A stretch of 64,000 nt of DNA from Oscheius sp. JU75. Lineage: Eukaryota > Nematoda > Chromadorea > Rhabditida > Rhabditidae. The notes beneath the pieces were generated by a model. The model saw nothing but the letters and a program-made list of their open reading frames with translations. It did no database searches and had not been told where the DNA came from. The stretch's first letter is position 1; each line of letters opens with the position of its first letter. The position numbers and the translations under genes were made by a program. This document shows positions 1 through 19,017 of the stretch, piece by piece. The stretch lies in assembly GCA_037178855.1 (NCBI GenBank), contig JASJZC010000005.1:2294001-2358000 (forward strand), given 5' to 3'.

Positions 1-619
1 TCAGAGCTTTTCTTGAGAATCAGAAGTCTTTTTGAGTTTCAGGCTGAAAATGGTAGTACTTTGTGACTGTCTCCAAGCAGTTCTTTACAACACTTTTCAC
101 TCACATACCCTTGCCAGAAGATCCCCATCTCTTGCCCTCTTTGACAGCTAGCTCTTTTTCCCCAGCAGTCTTTCTCTAAATGCCATTGTATCTATGAGCT
201 ACCTCAGAGTTATTTAGAAGCACACTGAGCACAGAACGAGTTCAAGAAGAACTGAACCCCTGTGATTAGCTTACAGTATGGCATTGGAATAATCCCTGAT
301 TGATTAAAATTGACCCTTCTGTAGCCCACGATTTCATAAGATTACATACAGATTCGGTTCACAATGACCGTTACAGTATGATCCTTCAAGTCCTAAGGTT
401 ACTGTAGGATGGAAGCTTTTGAACCGTAGCCAATTAGGATCCCGTATTCTGGCTCTAGAAATAGTTGATGAACGGTCGACGCCCTCAATACTTCCAGTTT
501 GTTGCCCTCCTCCTCCTCTTTCCCAGAAACCGCTTTTTGCGAGATCTGCCCTGCGCCGCTCTTCCCGCTGCGGGCAACTGACCTCACAGCTGGATTCGAA
601 GACAAAAAGGAATTTTCAG
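1..619. other. no supported gene; possible 5' flank or intron of the nuclear receptor gene
   Basis: I see no conserved protein and no RNA gene here. Short open frames cross the region, but they lack recognisable domains. The first exon I can support for the downstream nuclear receptor starts after a TTTTCAG at 613-619, so this stretch may be its 5' intron or flank. The true start codon was not found. Confidence 0.4.
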
Positions 620-9386
<8,767 letters not shown>

Positions 9387-9896
9387 AACCCTGTATAATC
9401 GTCTTCCTTTACACGTGCTTTCCTCCTCCTGTGACCCTCAAATTCATCATATCCTAGCCTCCTAGAGTGAAAGAGACTTTTATCCCGAGTTGAGTTCCTC
9501 CATCCCCGGTCACTCTCTCTGCCCGGTTATACCTCTCTTCAAACACTCCCGTTTATCCTCCCTTTACAGTATTTCCTCTTTTTTTCCTTCGGTTTAGGGG
9601 CTTTATCAGTTGAGCTTTAGCGATTTGGCTAGAAATTGCCCGGCGCCTCTTTCTCTCCACACAGATGTCTTGATGCAATATTTGAATACACAGTATCTCC
9701 TCGAGTCTTGCTAAAGTGTGTCCAGTTTTTTCTCTCTTATTAGTTCGGCTAGTGACTTTCAATAGACGCGCGCTAGGTCCTTCCCACTTTTTCTTACAAA
9801 CATTGTGTGTCAAGCTCCTCCTATTTATCCATCTTCTCTCGTCTATTGCAATCATAGTAATTTTATGGCTTTGAAACTAAATATTGAATGTACATA

Positions 9897-9902
9897 AATA
9901 AA
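9897..9902 (+). terminator. poly(A) signal AATAAA, nuclear receptor
   Basis: First plus-strand AATAAA after the receptor stop at 9386. It would give a 3' UTR of about 0.5 kb. Confidence 0.5.
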
Positions 9903-10073
9903 ACATTCTTTTCTCTTCTTCTCTCTAGTCTCAGAGAGGTTTTACGAGTGCTTGACAGTAGAATTCCAGACTTCTTTGAAGACTCTCATTGCAAAGACTA
10001 TTCGCGGTGTTGGAAGTCTTCGAAGGTGCCAGAGATTTGCACTTTTTTCTTGTTATCTGAATACTTTGTTGAG

Positions 10074-10620
10074 GATCCTCATTGTCTCATGCTGAAAGAG
10101 CACAAGTACACGCCGAGACCGAGTGAAGGCACGGGAGAGAAGGGAGCAAAATTGGTCCTGCCACCCACTGAACAAGAGACTTTGTCTCTCTGAAATACAG
10201 TTGTACCGGAGGATTGAACGGTAGTTGAGCTAGCACTCTTTCCCTACCATACTCTCCTTTAAGGCTTTCACTTCCTGATCCCTCATCGAAACTCAGTTCG
10301 CAATTAGAGACTGGCTTCTGCACAAGCTCAGTGAAGAAGAGTAGAAGGTTGTTCTGAAGACAGTCACTCCCCTGAACCAGTTCAACCCTCCAGTACTACT
10401 GGATTTCAGTGAGACATAGCCCCTAGGGAGAGAGTGTGGTAGGGAAAGAGTGTTCTGAAGCTAGCTTAACTATCGTTCAATCCTCCGATATAACTGTATT
10501 TCAGAGAGAAAGAGTCTCTTGTTCAGTGGGCGGCAGGGCAAATTTTGATCCTTTCTCTCCCGTGCCTCCACTCGGTCTCGGCGTGTACTTGTGCTCTTTC
10601 AGCATGACACGATGAGAATC
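10074..10620. repeat. large imperfect inverted repeat (arms about 185-195 bp)
   Basis: The left arm, 10074-10257, is repeated in reverse complement at 10426-10620 with scattered mismatches and small indels. Long matched blocks include CATGCTGAAAGAGCACAAGT, ACACGCCGAGACCGAGTG and CCACTGAACAAGAGACT. The spacer is about 170 bases. It lies between the convergent 3' ends of the receptor gene (+) and the SKP1-like gene (-). No transposase or long open frame is present. It could be a non-autonomous foldback/MITE-type element or a source of double-stranded RNA. Confidence 0.9.
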
Positions 10621-10879
10621 AGTATTAGGCCGTAACCTGTCCAGTCTGGCAAATTGTACATTGAATACTCGGCCAAGCTTTGGTTGAAAAAGACCGTCTC
10701 CCCCGAACAGTCTTCGATTATCGTGTGTTCAAAACAAAAGTCCACTACCATGAAGCATTTATAATCGTGGCGAGACTAATAAACAGATCGAAATTTCACA
10801 GAAAGAGAAGCCTGACAAATTAAGAATATATTCAGAAAGTGAGATCAAAGTATGGATCATATTTTTTTTTCGAATAGGG

Positions 10880-11640
10880 TCAAAACTTGTCCATGAGCCA
10901 GCCGAACTTCTCATTGTTTTCCCGTTCTTCTGTCGCCGAAAAGTCGCTCTTCTGTCCGAGATAGGCGCGAGCCTCTTCTACCGTCTTATTCTGCAAGATT
11001 GGATTGTAACAATGATGAAATTGATGCTGACCACGAGTTTTTCAGAAACAAATGTCGATCCGGTCTCGAGAAGAGCCGATACGTGTAGGAAATTGGCCAG
11101 GTTCAGAAGGGAGATCAGCCGTTTGTGAGAAAGAGACTGGAAGAAGCGTCTCTGCCAATTCGCTAGGATATTCGTCTGAGTTCGGGTTGATTATATGAAA
11201 AAAGAACAACGAGCCTGTGGCTGTTCGACGCTACTAGATTGCTGCTGGTTGACGAGATACAACTCCATCCATTTCACTGCAAAATATCGTGTGAAATGTG
11301 CTATAGTCTGTTGACGAGATACAACTCCAAAAATAAGTTTTTTCGAGCCTTCGCGGCTAAAAAAAAAGGCACGACGTTTTGCGCGACCTTTTTTCACCAG
11401 ACTGTATATAAAAGTCAGAATCTCACCTAGTTTTCGGACAGCCTTCTTTTTGAAAGAAAGAGATACGGCTATTTCTTCTCCTGTCTCGTCACTTGGGATC
11501 GTAGCGAAGCACATCTGCTCTAGCGTCGCCGAAAGCTCTGCCATCTGATTCGTAATCTAAAAAGGCTTGAATTCTCCCAAATCCGCGCGAAATCCCACCG
11601 GAAACCGTTCTCCTTCCGTCGAGACAAGAACAATACCCAT
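10880..11640 (-). CDS. SKP1-like protein (SCF ubiquitin ligase adaptor family)
   Basis: SKP1 proteins link cullin-1 to F-box substrate receptors. Exons, 5' to 3': 11599-11640, 11398-11556, 11050-11175, 10880-10990, giving 145 residues in a consistent frame. The N-terminus IVLVSTEGERFPI matches the SKP1/BTB-fold start (IKLQSSDGE-type), followed by a helix with KKAVRKLGEIL. The third exon has a Trp...Phe then LLNLANFLHVSALLE, the SKP1 segment LILAANYLDIKGLLD. The last exon, starting NKTVEEARAYLG, matches the C-terminal TPEEIRKTFNI motif and F-box-binding tail. It is divergent and shorter than canonical SKP1 (about 160-170 residues), like the expanded nematode skr families. Intron 1 is 42 nt. 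The exon-2 donor (GTGAAA) is weak and chosen on phase. The ATG lies four bases after a TTTTTGCAG site, 162 bases below the RNA polymerase stop, suggesting a downstream operon cistron. Confidence 0.8.
11248..11329. repeat. 20-bp direct repeat flanking a small hairpin
   Basis: GTTGACGAGATACAACTCCA occurs at 11248-11267 and again at 11310-11329. Between them CATTTCAC and GTGAAATG form an inverted pair. The whole lies in intron 2 of the SKP1-like gene. Confidence 0.85.
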
Positions 11641-11644
11641 TTTT

Positions 11645-11660
11645 CTGCAAAAATTGGGGG
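11645..11660 (-). promoter_or_regulatory. probable trans-splice acceptor before the SKP1-like ATG
   Basis: On the minus strand the sequence CCCCAATTTTTGCAG ends four bases before the ATG at 11640. There is no upstream coding exon of this gene and the neighbouring gene's stop is only 162 bases away. A 3' splice site in this position is typical for spliced-leader addition in nematode operons. Confidence 0.6.
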
Positions 11661-11802
11661 TACCTTAACTCCGATCTCTAACAATTCAAGAGTACTTTGG
11701 CAAAAACCAGTGGAAGCAAATCGTGAACAAAAGTCCTAACTTTTTACTAGCAAAATCAACAAATTAACAAAACAAACTGTATACAAGACTAGAAAACAAT
11801 GT

Positions 11803-14800
11803 CTAACTGAAAAAGTAGACGGACTTCTTGACTTCGTCTATATCCAAATCACCCGGCTGTACCGAAGGTGTGAAGATTCGCATGAATTTGTCCTTCTCCT
11901 CCTGCGGCAGCGCAGTCATCACCGATGTGGGCAGATAGTGGTCCAGGAACCAGTCGGATAGCCTGAAAATGTGATATCTGAAATGCACAAACTCATGCCC
12001 AGGGTTTTGTAAGCGAATACTTAATGAATCTTTAGGACTGTAACGCGCACTTTGGAGTCTTCTGATCTTTTGCAAAGTTGCAGCCTGCTCTACAATTTTG
12101 CAGAACATCGGAAAGCTTAAAAATGACGTCTTCAACCTAAGAACGCAGATAGAAAAGTACGTATTCACAACCCTGAGCTTCTATTCAAGCTTTTTTTTTA
12201 AAGGCGGAGAGACGTACTGGTCGACTAGCGGCTGATTGTGCAAATTGACAAACTGCTGTCTGCAGATTTCGTTCATCGTGTCCGCCGTACTCGCATGTGT
12301 CCAGAAGCAGTCGTGTACAGCCGCGAAAGTCACTCCTCTGAAACTACTTTTTGGAAGAAAAATAAGAGAATAGGAACCTTCTGGCACATTCCAGCGAGGT
12401 CAACATCATGTGAGTCGAATCAAGAGAATGCACATAGTTGGGGGGGGAAGGCGTCGATCTGTTTCATTGGAATTGGCTGGAGAATTAGACGATTCTTCGT
12501 CATTTTGTCCCGAAGATAGGGTTGCACTACCGGCAGTCCGAGCGGCGTCACCCATTCCACCGTTCGCATTAGCTCGTTCGTTCCCTTGGCACAGGTTCGG
12601 AACCAGTCCTTGAGCTGCCTAAAGTTCATTTTTCTGGGAAAAAATTCGGAAAAAAGACTGACATGGAGCTAGTGAAGGCGTCGTGAAGACTTGCAAACGT
12701 CTTTCGGGCCAGATAGGAAGCAAATTTGCCTGTCTGTATAGCCAAAGTGTGTGATCAACTAGAGTCAAAACCCACATCCTCATTGTCAATGTCCAGGGCC
12801 TTGAGTTGCCGCTTGATCTGTTGCACGGCTCCGTACATCGTCACCCCGTAAACGGTCGTCATCACCGTCTGCTTGATCACCTTCCTCGGCACAGCCTGCG
12901 GCAGAGCGAGACGCAGCTTCTGAGCCACTTCTTGGTCATCGCCTCCTGTTTTCTCGTCCTCCAATCGCTTTTGTTCCACTCTAAAACAGGGTTTCTGTGG
13001 GAAAGAAGAGCTACCTGACTGCGACGGAAGAATAAACATCACTGGGTAACTTTTCGGGCAGCAAATTGACCTCGGATCCGCCTTGTTTATCCCTGCCCAA
13101 GGCGGCGTAGTGCTGGAGACCGTTACAGCTGCCGTCTTGATGAATCGGAAGATGACTGACAGTAGATGTTTTGAAGGAAAAAGTACCAAAACCTACCTAA
13201 CAAAATCATCTGGAACTCCTCCGGAAGCAAGAACATCACGCAGTTCCATGCAGGCTGCGAGCGTCTGCCACGGCTCTTCCGACTCCATCCACCAGCCTCT
13301 GCCTAAAATGGCTTTTTGGACGAAAAAGTCAACAGAATACCTGTTAGTGGGTCGTTGGCCGAGTCGAGAATGTCGGGTAGACGATCTTCAGCCTCTTGTA
13401 GCCTGTCTGCCACGCTTTTTCTCTTCATTTTGCCCGTCAAGTTGATGCAGTGCAGCTTCAGCCATGACAGTCCATTTGGGCCCAGCGGCTTGCCTGAAAA
13501 ACGGCATTTTTTGCTGGAAATACCAGCTGCAAAAGGCAGCTTTTGCTACCCCCTTATTTATCGTTGTGAAGATGCCATACTCTTGTCAACCGGGCCATAA
13601 CTGCTATTAAAGAAACAAAAGGTTTGCTAACGCGAACTGCAAACTTTGTTTGCTATCTATAGAACGTCAAAAGTACTGCACCTTAGTACTACAGCTACCC
13701 TTAAAAGTTATCGGATCGGTCCAAAGTCCACGGAAGCCTGAACAAGGCAGCAATCGCGCTGGAAAGTCGTTAGGATGTACTAGGGGCAGGGGATAATGGG
13801 TGGAAACAGTTTAAGTCAATTTCAATGCGAGAAATCCAAATGGCGAGCCTCTAAAGTAGCAATTTGGACGATTTTTGACGATTCGTGACAAGAAATCCAA
13901 GGAAGAAATTGTCTTTCCAAAAAACATGAAAAGTAACAAAACAACTGAAAGATGAGACGGCATTAGATCTTTATTCTATACCGTTTACTTTTTTTTGTCC
14001 TTGCCGAAGACTTCGTTTCCTCCGATGCCGGCCAGCGTCTGGTAGTTCGGGTCATGGGTTCCAGCCTTGGCAGCTGGATTCATCGGGGCCTTCGGTCCAC
14101 CAGCTCTTCCCTTCTTGTCGGCTCCGAAGCATTCGCCACCCACACCGGCCAGCGTCTGATAGTTGGGATCGTGTGTGCCGGCCATTGCTCCTCGAACTGC
14201 AGGCGCTTTCGGACCACCACCACCACCAGCAGCCTTTTTATCAGCCCCGAAGACTTCTCCTCCGACTCCGGCCAGTGTCTGGTAGTTGGGATCTTGTGTG
14301 GCGGCCATTCCTCCAGCAGCCGGGGCCTTGGGACCGGCCTTCTTGTCAGCGCCGAAGACTTCTCCGCCCACACCAGCCAGCGTCTGATAGTTCGGATCCT
14401 GGGTTCCGGCCATTCCACCGACGGCAGGAGCTTTGGGACCGCCAGCAGCTGGTTTCTTCTTGTCGTCTCCGAAGACCTCTCCTCCGACTCCGGCCAGTGT
14501 CTGGTAGTTCGGGTCGTGGGTTCCAGCCATAGCGCCTGGCTTGGACGTCTCCTTGGCCTTTCCACCCTCCTCGTCAGCATTCGTCGTCTCGTCTCCGCCG
14601 GTAGTTCCTTCCCCGCCTGCTCTTTTCTTCTTCTTCCTCTTCTTACTGCCGCAGAGAGTCAGACTAGCAGCTACGACCACGGTCAGCAGTAGTAGGTGGT
14701 GCAGTAGCAGTAACGGTAGAGCATTGGCCATTCCACCAGACAGTCTCCTACGACGAGCAGTAGAGTACAAGTGGCTCTTTTGGGCAATGCGACTGACGGA

Positions 14801-17800
14801 CTAGTTTCGACAGGACAAGGGGTAACTTGACAAAACCAGAACAATTAGAAGAGAGAAAGTATAGTTTGTTCACGAAAAAAACAAATTTCAAATCATCGCA
14901 TGACATCTCTTTGACTGAAAATCCAACGTGTAGCATGTATGCAACCGTATTCCCGATCAATCGCTGTTTGTTTTTGTGAACAGTGTACTCGACTAGCCAC
15001 CTTCGGCAGCCACTTTTTGAGCCAAAATTTTCTAAGCGCTGTAGCTCGGCAACGAATAATTCGTTTCCGGATCTTTGCTGCTCGTTTTTGTACTCGTCCA
15101 CTCTACAAGACTATATCGCTTGGAACAAACCTTTGGCGAACTTGAGGATGCAGCGATTGACGTCATCGCCCATGTGGTTCAGGTATGGGGAGATGGGATA
15201 GACGCGTCCACGGAAGTCCATGTTGTGTGGGAAGAAGAGCATCTGACCGCGAAAATGCTTGGCCAAGACGACGCGATACATCATCCAGTACCAGAGCGAG
15301 TTCATCTCGTTCTTATTCTTCTCGGCCTCCTGCCTGCTTTTGTAAAAATTGCGCCAGTCCTCCTTCGCAATTGCCTCCACGCTCTCAAATCCACTTTTGA
15401 AGGTCTAAATGAACAAATTTGGTCGTGATAATCGGAATTCAAACCTCAACACAGGGAATCTCAACGGAGGAACTTTTCAGCGGGACCGAAAGTGTGTTCA
15501 GAGTCTTCTTTTGGGAGATATCAGTGGACATGGAGAAGACCTGGCAGAGAACTTCCAACATCGGCTCGTTAATGATCCAAGGCGTCGAGCCGAGCTGGTT
15601 TAGTGCATCGAAAACGGGACGGGCTTGAGATCTGAAGATGCTCCCTTTTGAGAAGTATCTGTGAAGAACAATACTCGTCTTTCAGCCGTTTGGCCATCTC
15701 TCGATTATTGTCGACCATGAGGTACTCGGACTGATTGCGGAGAACGTGCTTGCCTCGTTTGAAATCGGGTCCGCCAATGCCCTTATCGACCCATGGACGT
15801 GGCGGAACCTGAAACGATCATGTTCAAATGCAGTTCGTTGTTAAAATCATTCTAGACTGGTTAGCACAAAGTAGTAGCTTCTCTCTTATTTCGTCTGTAT
15901 CAAGGACATGGCCAGCCACCAAAGGCGCCCTTGCATGCCGAATCTAACCAGGCCAGACTTGCAATATTTCGACCAAGTTTTGATGCCTGTCTATACGCAC
16001 CGTGGTTGCTGGGCTATAAATCTGAGCGACACGGGTTCGACCTCCGCTTATGCGTAATAGGCCCAAAAACAGCTGGACTTGAGCCATTTTAGACAAGAAA
16101 CAAATGTACGTCGTCAAGAAAATGGGAGCTTACCGTCATGGGAAGTTCTCCAGTCGGAAAGAGGATATAATTGAATTGATGCTGATCGAACAGCTTCATC
16201 ATTTTGTCGTTTAGATGCACCATCGGAGAGCTATTATAGCGTCCCTCTTCCGTCACCCGAGATTCTTCCTCGATTCCGACATTCCTCAATGAGAAGGCTT
16301 TCATCCATTCAACTGAAACTTTCCGCTCATTTTGCATTGATACAAATGACCTTTTCCCGAGTCGGTCCTATGGGGAAAACAGCAAGCGTCCAGGACTACA
16401 CTGTTCAGAAAGTTTTCGAGCTGTTGACGCATTTCTCCGTAGGCGTGAAGGAAGGGAGCCTGGTAGTCGACGGGGATGCCATTCCGCTGGCAGATCTTGC
16501 TCCACCACTGTCTATGCGTGTGTGTTCGCGCGATCTCGTCGTTCACGAAGTATTGCAGATAGTCTGCCATGATTTGACGCCAGATCTAGAAATTAAGTTT
16601 TGTCAACTAAAAAGAAGTCACTACCGTAACCCATTGTTTTCGCGACAGGACCCTCGTTCAAGCCGAAGCGAGAGTCAATCCTTTAGCCAAAACTTAACTG
16701 AGTATTCAATGTTTGCGTGCTAAACTGGTCCTGCCACAAAAAACAATGGCAGTTACATCTTATTTTTGAACAGGCTATAACCATTTTAAAAGATCACCTC
16801 GTCCAAATTGATGCCCAACTTGTTGAAGAACTTCGAGTGAGCATTCTTCATTATCGGCGCGGTGAGATTGTTTATAAAGACGGGCTTAGGAACGAGAAGC
16901 TGTCCAAGCGAACAGCTTGCAGTCACGGCTTCGAGAATCAGGTCGACCAGCTCCTTTCGGTCCAGGACCTCCGTGTACACCTTTACTGGAAAATGGTAAT
17001 TTTTGAGGAGAAAAAAGAAGAAAAACGAACCGGGATAAAGAGGCAGTGTTCCGAGCTGCTTCTCAACTTCCGCAGCTATCCTCTCCCGCCATTCCCACTT
17101 TTCGATCAGATCCTCTGCCGACTCTGTCACATTCTAAAGTAATTGCATAAGGGAGGCCTAAATGAAATTTTACAGGGCTCCTATTCTTCCAAAAGTTGTC
17201 AATCCGAATCCAGGCGGCATCCTCCAACTTGAGCTGTTTGTCCAGCTGCTCCAAATAGTATTTCACGTCTTTTCCCTTGATATTGAAAGGATTCTCCAAA
17301 TAATCCTCGTCGCGACACGATCCTTCTAGCGGCCTAACCAGATCGTTGTTCTAAAGCTCTTATCTTTTCAAACATAAAAAGGAGGATAAACCTCGTCGTA
17401 GCCGGAATCCTCAAAACTGCTACCCCGAATTGGAATCTTCAGCTGATTGGTCACTCGGAGCAGTTCTTCCCGGTCTGTTTCTTTCAAGACTAATCTTGAA
17501 CGTGTAACATACAATGTAGGAGTCTGAAAATGGTCTCAGTGAAGGAAAATCACGAAAGAATACGATTCGTCGAAGTTTGGCCTCGAAGCGTTCGATAAAG
17601 ATGTTGATTTCCCTCGTGTGTTCATCGTGAGCACGTAGTTTGGACCATCTGGAAAGGAAGATGCAAATAATATTGTATGAATTTGAGATCCTAGAGCACT
17701 TCAGGCGGTAGAAATGAGCACAATTTCAACGCTCAAAATTTCTCAATGTAAAGACTTTTCTACTTTGCCATGGAGCTCAAACGTCGAATGCGGATTCTTT

Positions 17801-18670
17801 TTCCTTTTCCGGCCCAATTGCGCATGTCTGTTTGCAATGTTACAAAAGGCTGCAGACGGAGACCGTTTGAGTGGATTTCGGTTAAGACAATCAGTTCTTC
17901 CAAGAACACTTACCTTTCGAAAAGGTCATAGAGAAGTAGAAGAGAAATTCTCGTGTCGGGCCCATCGACTTTCAGCTTGTGAATCAGATTGTCTGAAACG
18001 AGAGATAATTTTCAACAAAAAGAAAACGCACTAAAGGAAAAGCAGATGGAAGTGGCCAGTCGATCATTCGGCTCCTTCCGTCCATCCACAAACGGCAGCA
18101 GATTTCTGTGAACGAGAAGTGTGCAGACGGAGAGGAACTCGTCGAACAGGGGCGTCGGCTTTTCAATTTTGGCCATTTTCCGGAGATAGGCGTCCATCAG
18201 CGGAATCATCGACAAGACGTCTTCGTCTACGGCTAGTCTGTAGAGAAAATGCATGAAATTGAAGAACGGGACATGCCTGATTAGCTGCGCACTGGACTGC
18301 CGCAAATGAATCGCATCCCTTGCCTCTCTTTTTGCCTTCTGGAGCTCTGCCTAAACAGACAGCTTGAAAACAGGAAAAGAATGTTTATTACATGCAATGT
18401 ATCCACAATGGACATCTTCCAGGCCTCATCGACTCGATTCCCTTTAGGAGCACGTACAGCCTTTACCTTGGCCGTCGATTTCGGAACGTCTGACGCCCGT
18501 TTTCGGCCATCTAGAAATAGAAATCAAAATCCAGAATGATCACCTTTCGTCGGCGTGGGAAGTTTCACTTCTGCAGAGCTGTATTTTCGAAGAGAGAAAA
18601 TGCTACGCGAACATGCTCCGAGTACCCGTCTTGGGAGCATTCTGAACGTCTGTCTTGGTCTTAACAACAT
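11803..18670 (-). CDS. rpom-1: mitochondrial DNA-directed RNA polymerase (POLRMT), 23 exons
   Basis: Single-subunit T7-type polymerase that transcribes mtDNA. Exons: 18544-18670, 18392-18510, 18277-18350, 18032-18237, 17914-17992, 17564-17648, 17392-17523, 17174-17350, 17031-17133, 16798-16985, 16402-16585, 16134-16312, 15675-15808, 15445-15631, 15131-15404, 13341-13493, 13197-13302, 13015-13155, 12772-12980, 12663-12729, 12378-12618, 12218-12337, 11803-11962; about 1147 aa. The N-terminus [19 protein letters not shown] is a mitochondrial presequence. Catalytic landmarks: [29 protein letters not shown] (motif A), [10 protein letters not shown] (O helix), [16 protein letters not shown] (motif C), and terminal SVYFFS. 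Exon 21 has one base too many in an 8-base run (12440-12447), which breaks the [11 protein letters not shown] stretch. All phases fit once it is discounted. Segment 18238-18276 may be a GC-AG intron, or coding since it is in frame. Intron 13494-15130 hosts another gene. Confidence 0.9.
13970..13975 (-). terminator. poly(A) signal of the nested gene
   Basis: AATAAA on the minus strand only ten bases beyond the stop codon of the DPNYQTL-repeat gene. It implies that this nested gene has its own 3' end inside the RNA polymerase intron. Confidence 0.7.
13985..14731 (-). CDS. DPNYQTL-repeat protein, single exon, nested in an rpom-1 intron
   Basis: A 248-residue protein from one uninterrupted frame; the ATG at 14731 is the first ATG in frame. 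The N-terminus is a strong hydrophobic segment ([18 protein letters not shown], residues about 5-22), either a signal peptide or a signal anchor. A basic stop KKRKKKKR follows it. The rest is five imperfect repeats with core [20 protein letters not shown], each preceded by GTH/GTQ/ATQ and separated by Gly/Ala/Pro/Lys linkers. The fourth copy has Cys in place of Val in GEVFG; the fifth reads [10 protein letters not shown] recall DPNYQTL-containing low-complexity proteins from nematodes but know of no assigned function. It lies entirely inside the 13494-15130 intron of the mitochondrial RNA polymerase, on the same strand, with its own AATAAA. GC-rich codon use in the repeats differs from the flanking intron. 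The antisense frame is also open, a by-product of composition. Confidence 0.8.
   Translation of the reverse strand: MANALPLLLLHHLLLLTVVVAASLTLCGSKKRKKKKRAGGEGTTGGDETTNADEEGGKAKETSKPGAMAGTHDPNYQTLAGVGGEVFGDDKKKPAAGGPKAPAVGGMAGTQDPNYQTLAGVGGEVFGADKKAGPKAPAAGGMAATQDPNYQTLAGVGGEVFGADKKAAGGGGGPKAPAVRGAMAGTHDPNYQTLAGVGGECFGADKKGRAGGPKAPMNPAAKAGTHDPNYQTLAGIGGNEVFGKDKKK
16000..16054 (+). repeat. tRNA-like (SINE-like) element in rpom-1 intron
   Basis: GGGCTATAAATCTGAGCGAC followed by ACGGGTTCGA closely resembles 46140-46170 (GGGCTATACTAATCTGAGCAACC, then CGGGTTCGA). Both end in a B-box-like motif. The shared non-conserved part indicates one tRNA-derived repeat family rather than two unrelated tRNA relics. 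It lies in intron 15809-16133. Confidence 0.6.
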
Positions 18671-18732
18671 TTCACGGAGATATCTCAAGAAACAACTCCT
18701 CCAATGCACCTCCGGGCTCCAGCTATCAATGT

Positions 18733-18738
18733 TTTATT
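18733..18738 (-). terminator. poly(A) signal of the DIS3L2-like gene
   Basis: AATAAA on the minus strand, 280 bases after the DIS3L2-like stop and about 63 bases before the mitochondrial RNA polymerase ATG. The spacing fits a nematode operon junction. Confidence 0.6.
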
Positions 18739-19017
18739 ATGTTGTTCATAACAAGGGAACAAGAAGGAGAAACGGGGATAAAATATTAGCACAAACGTAC
18801 AAAGACGGAAATTGTGTATATTAGAGTTCAGGGAGGTTTTCTTCAATCTTAAAAAGTGAACAACTTAAAATTTTTAACATTACATGCAACTTTGGTTAAC
18901 ACAGTAAATTGCACAGGAGAAACAACGGGGCAACACGGACAAGGATATGTATATGTAACAAATGGATGACCCGAGTAGATGGTGGAAGAATAAGTACCCG
19001 TCTCAGAGAGAGAGCGA

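Noticed and set aside
14054-14692. 212-residue plus-strand frame opposite the DPNYQTL gene
   Set aside because: Exact antisense shadow of the repeats. The minus-strand reading has signal sequence, clean repeats, stop and AATAAA; this one has none.
18238-18276. Certain GC-AG intron in the RNA polymerase gene
   Set aside because: The 39-nt segment is in frame and stop-free, so it could equally be coding ([13 protein letters not shown]). It is kept only as a possibility.
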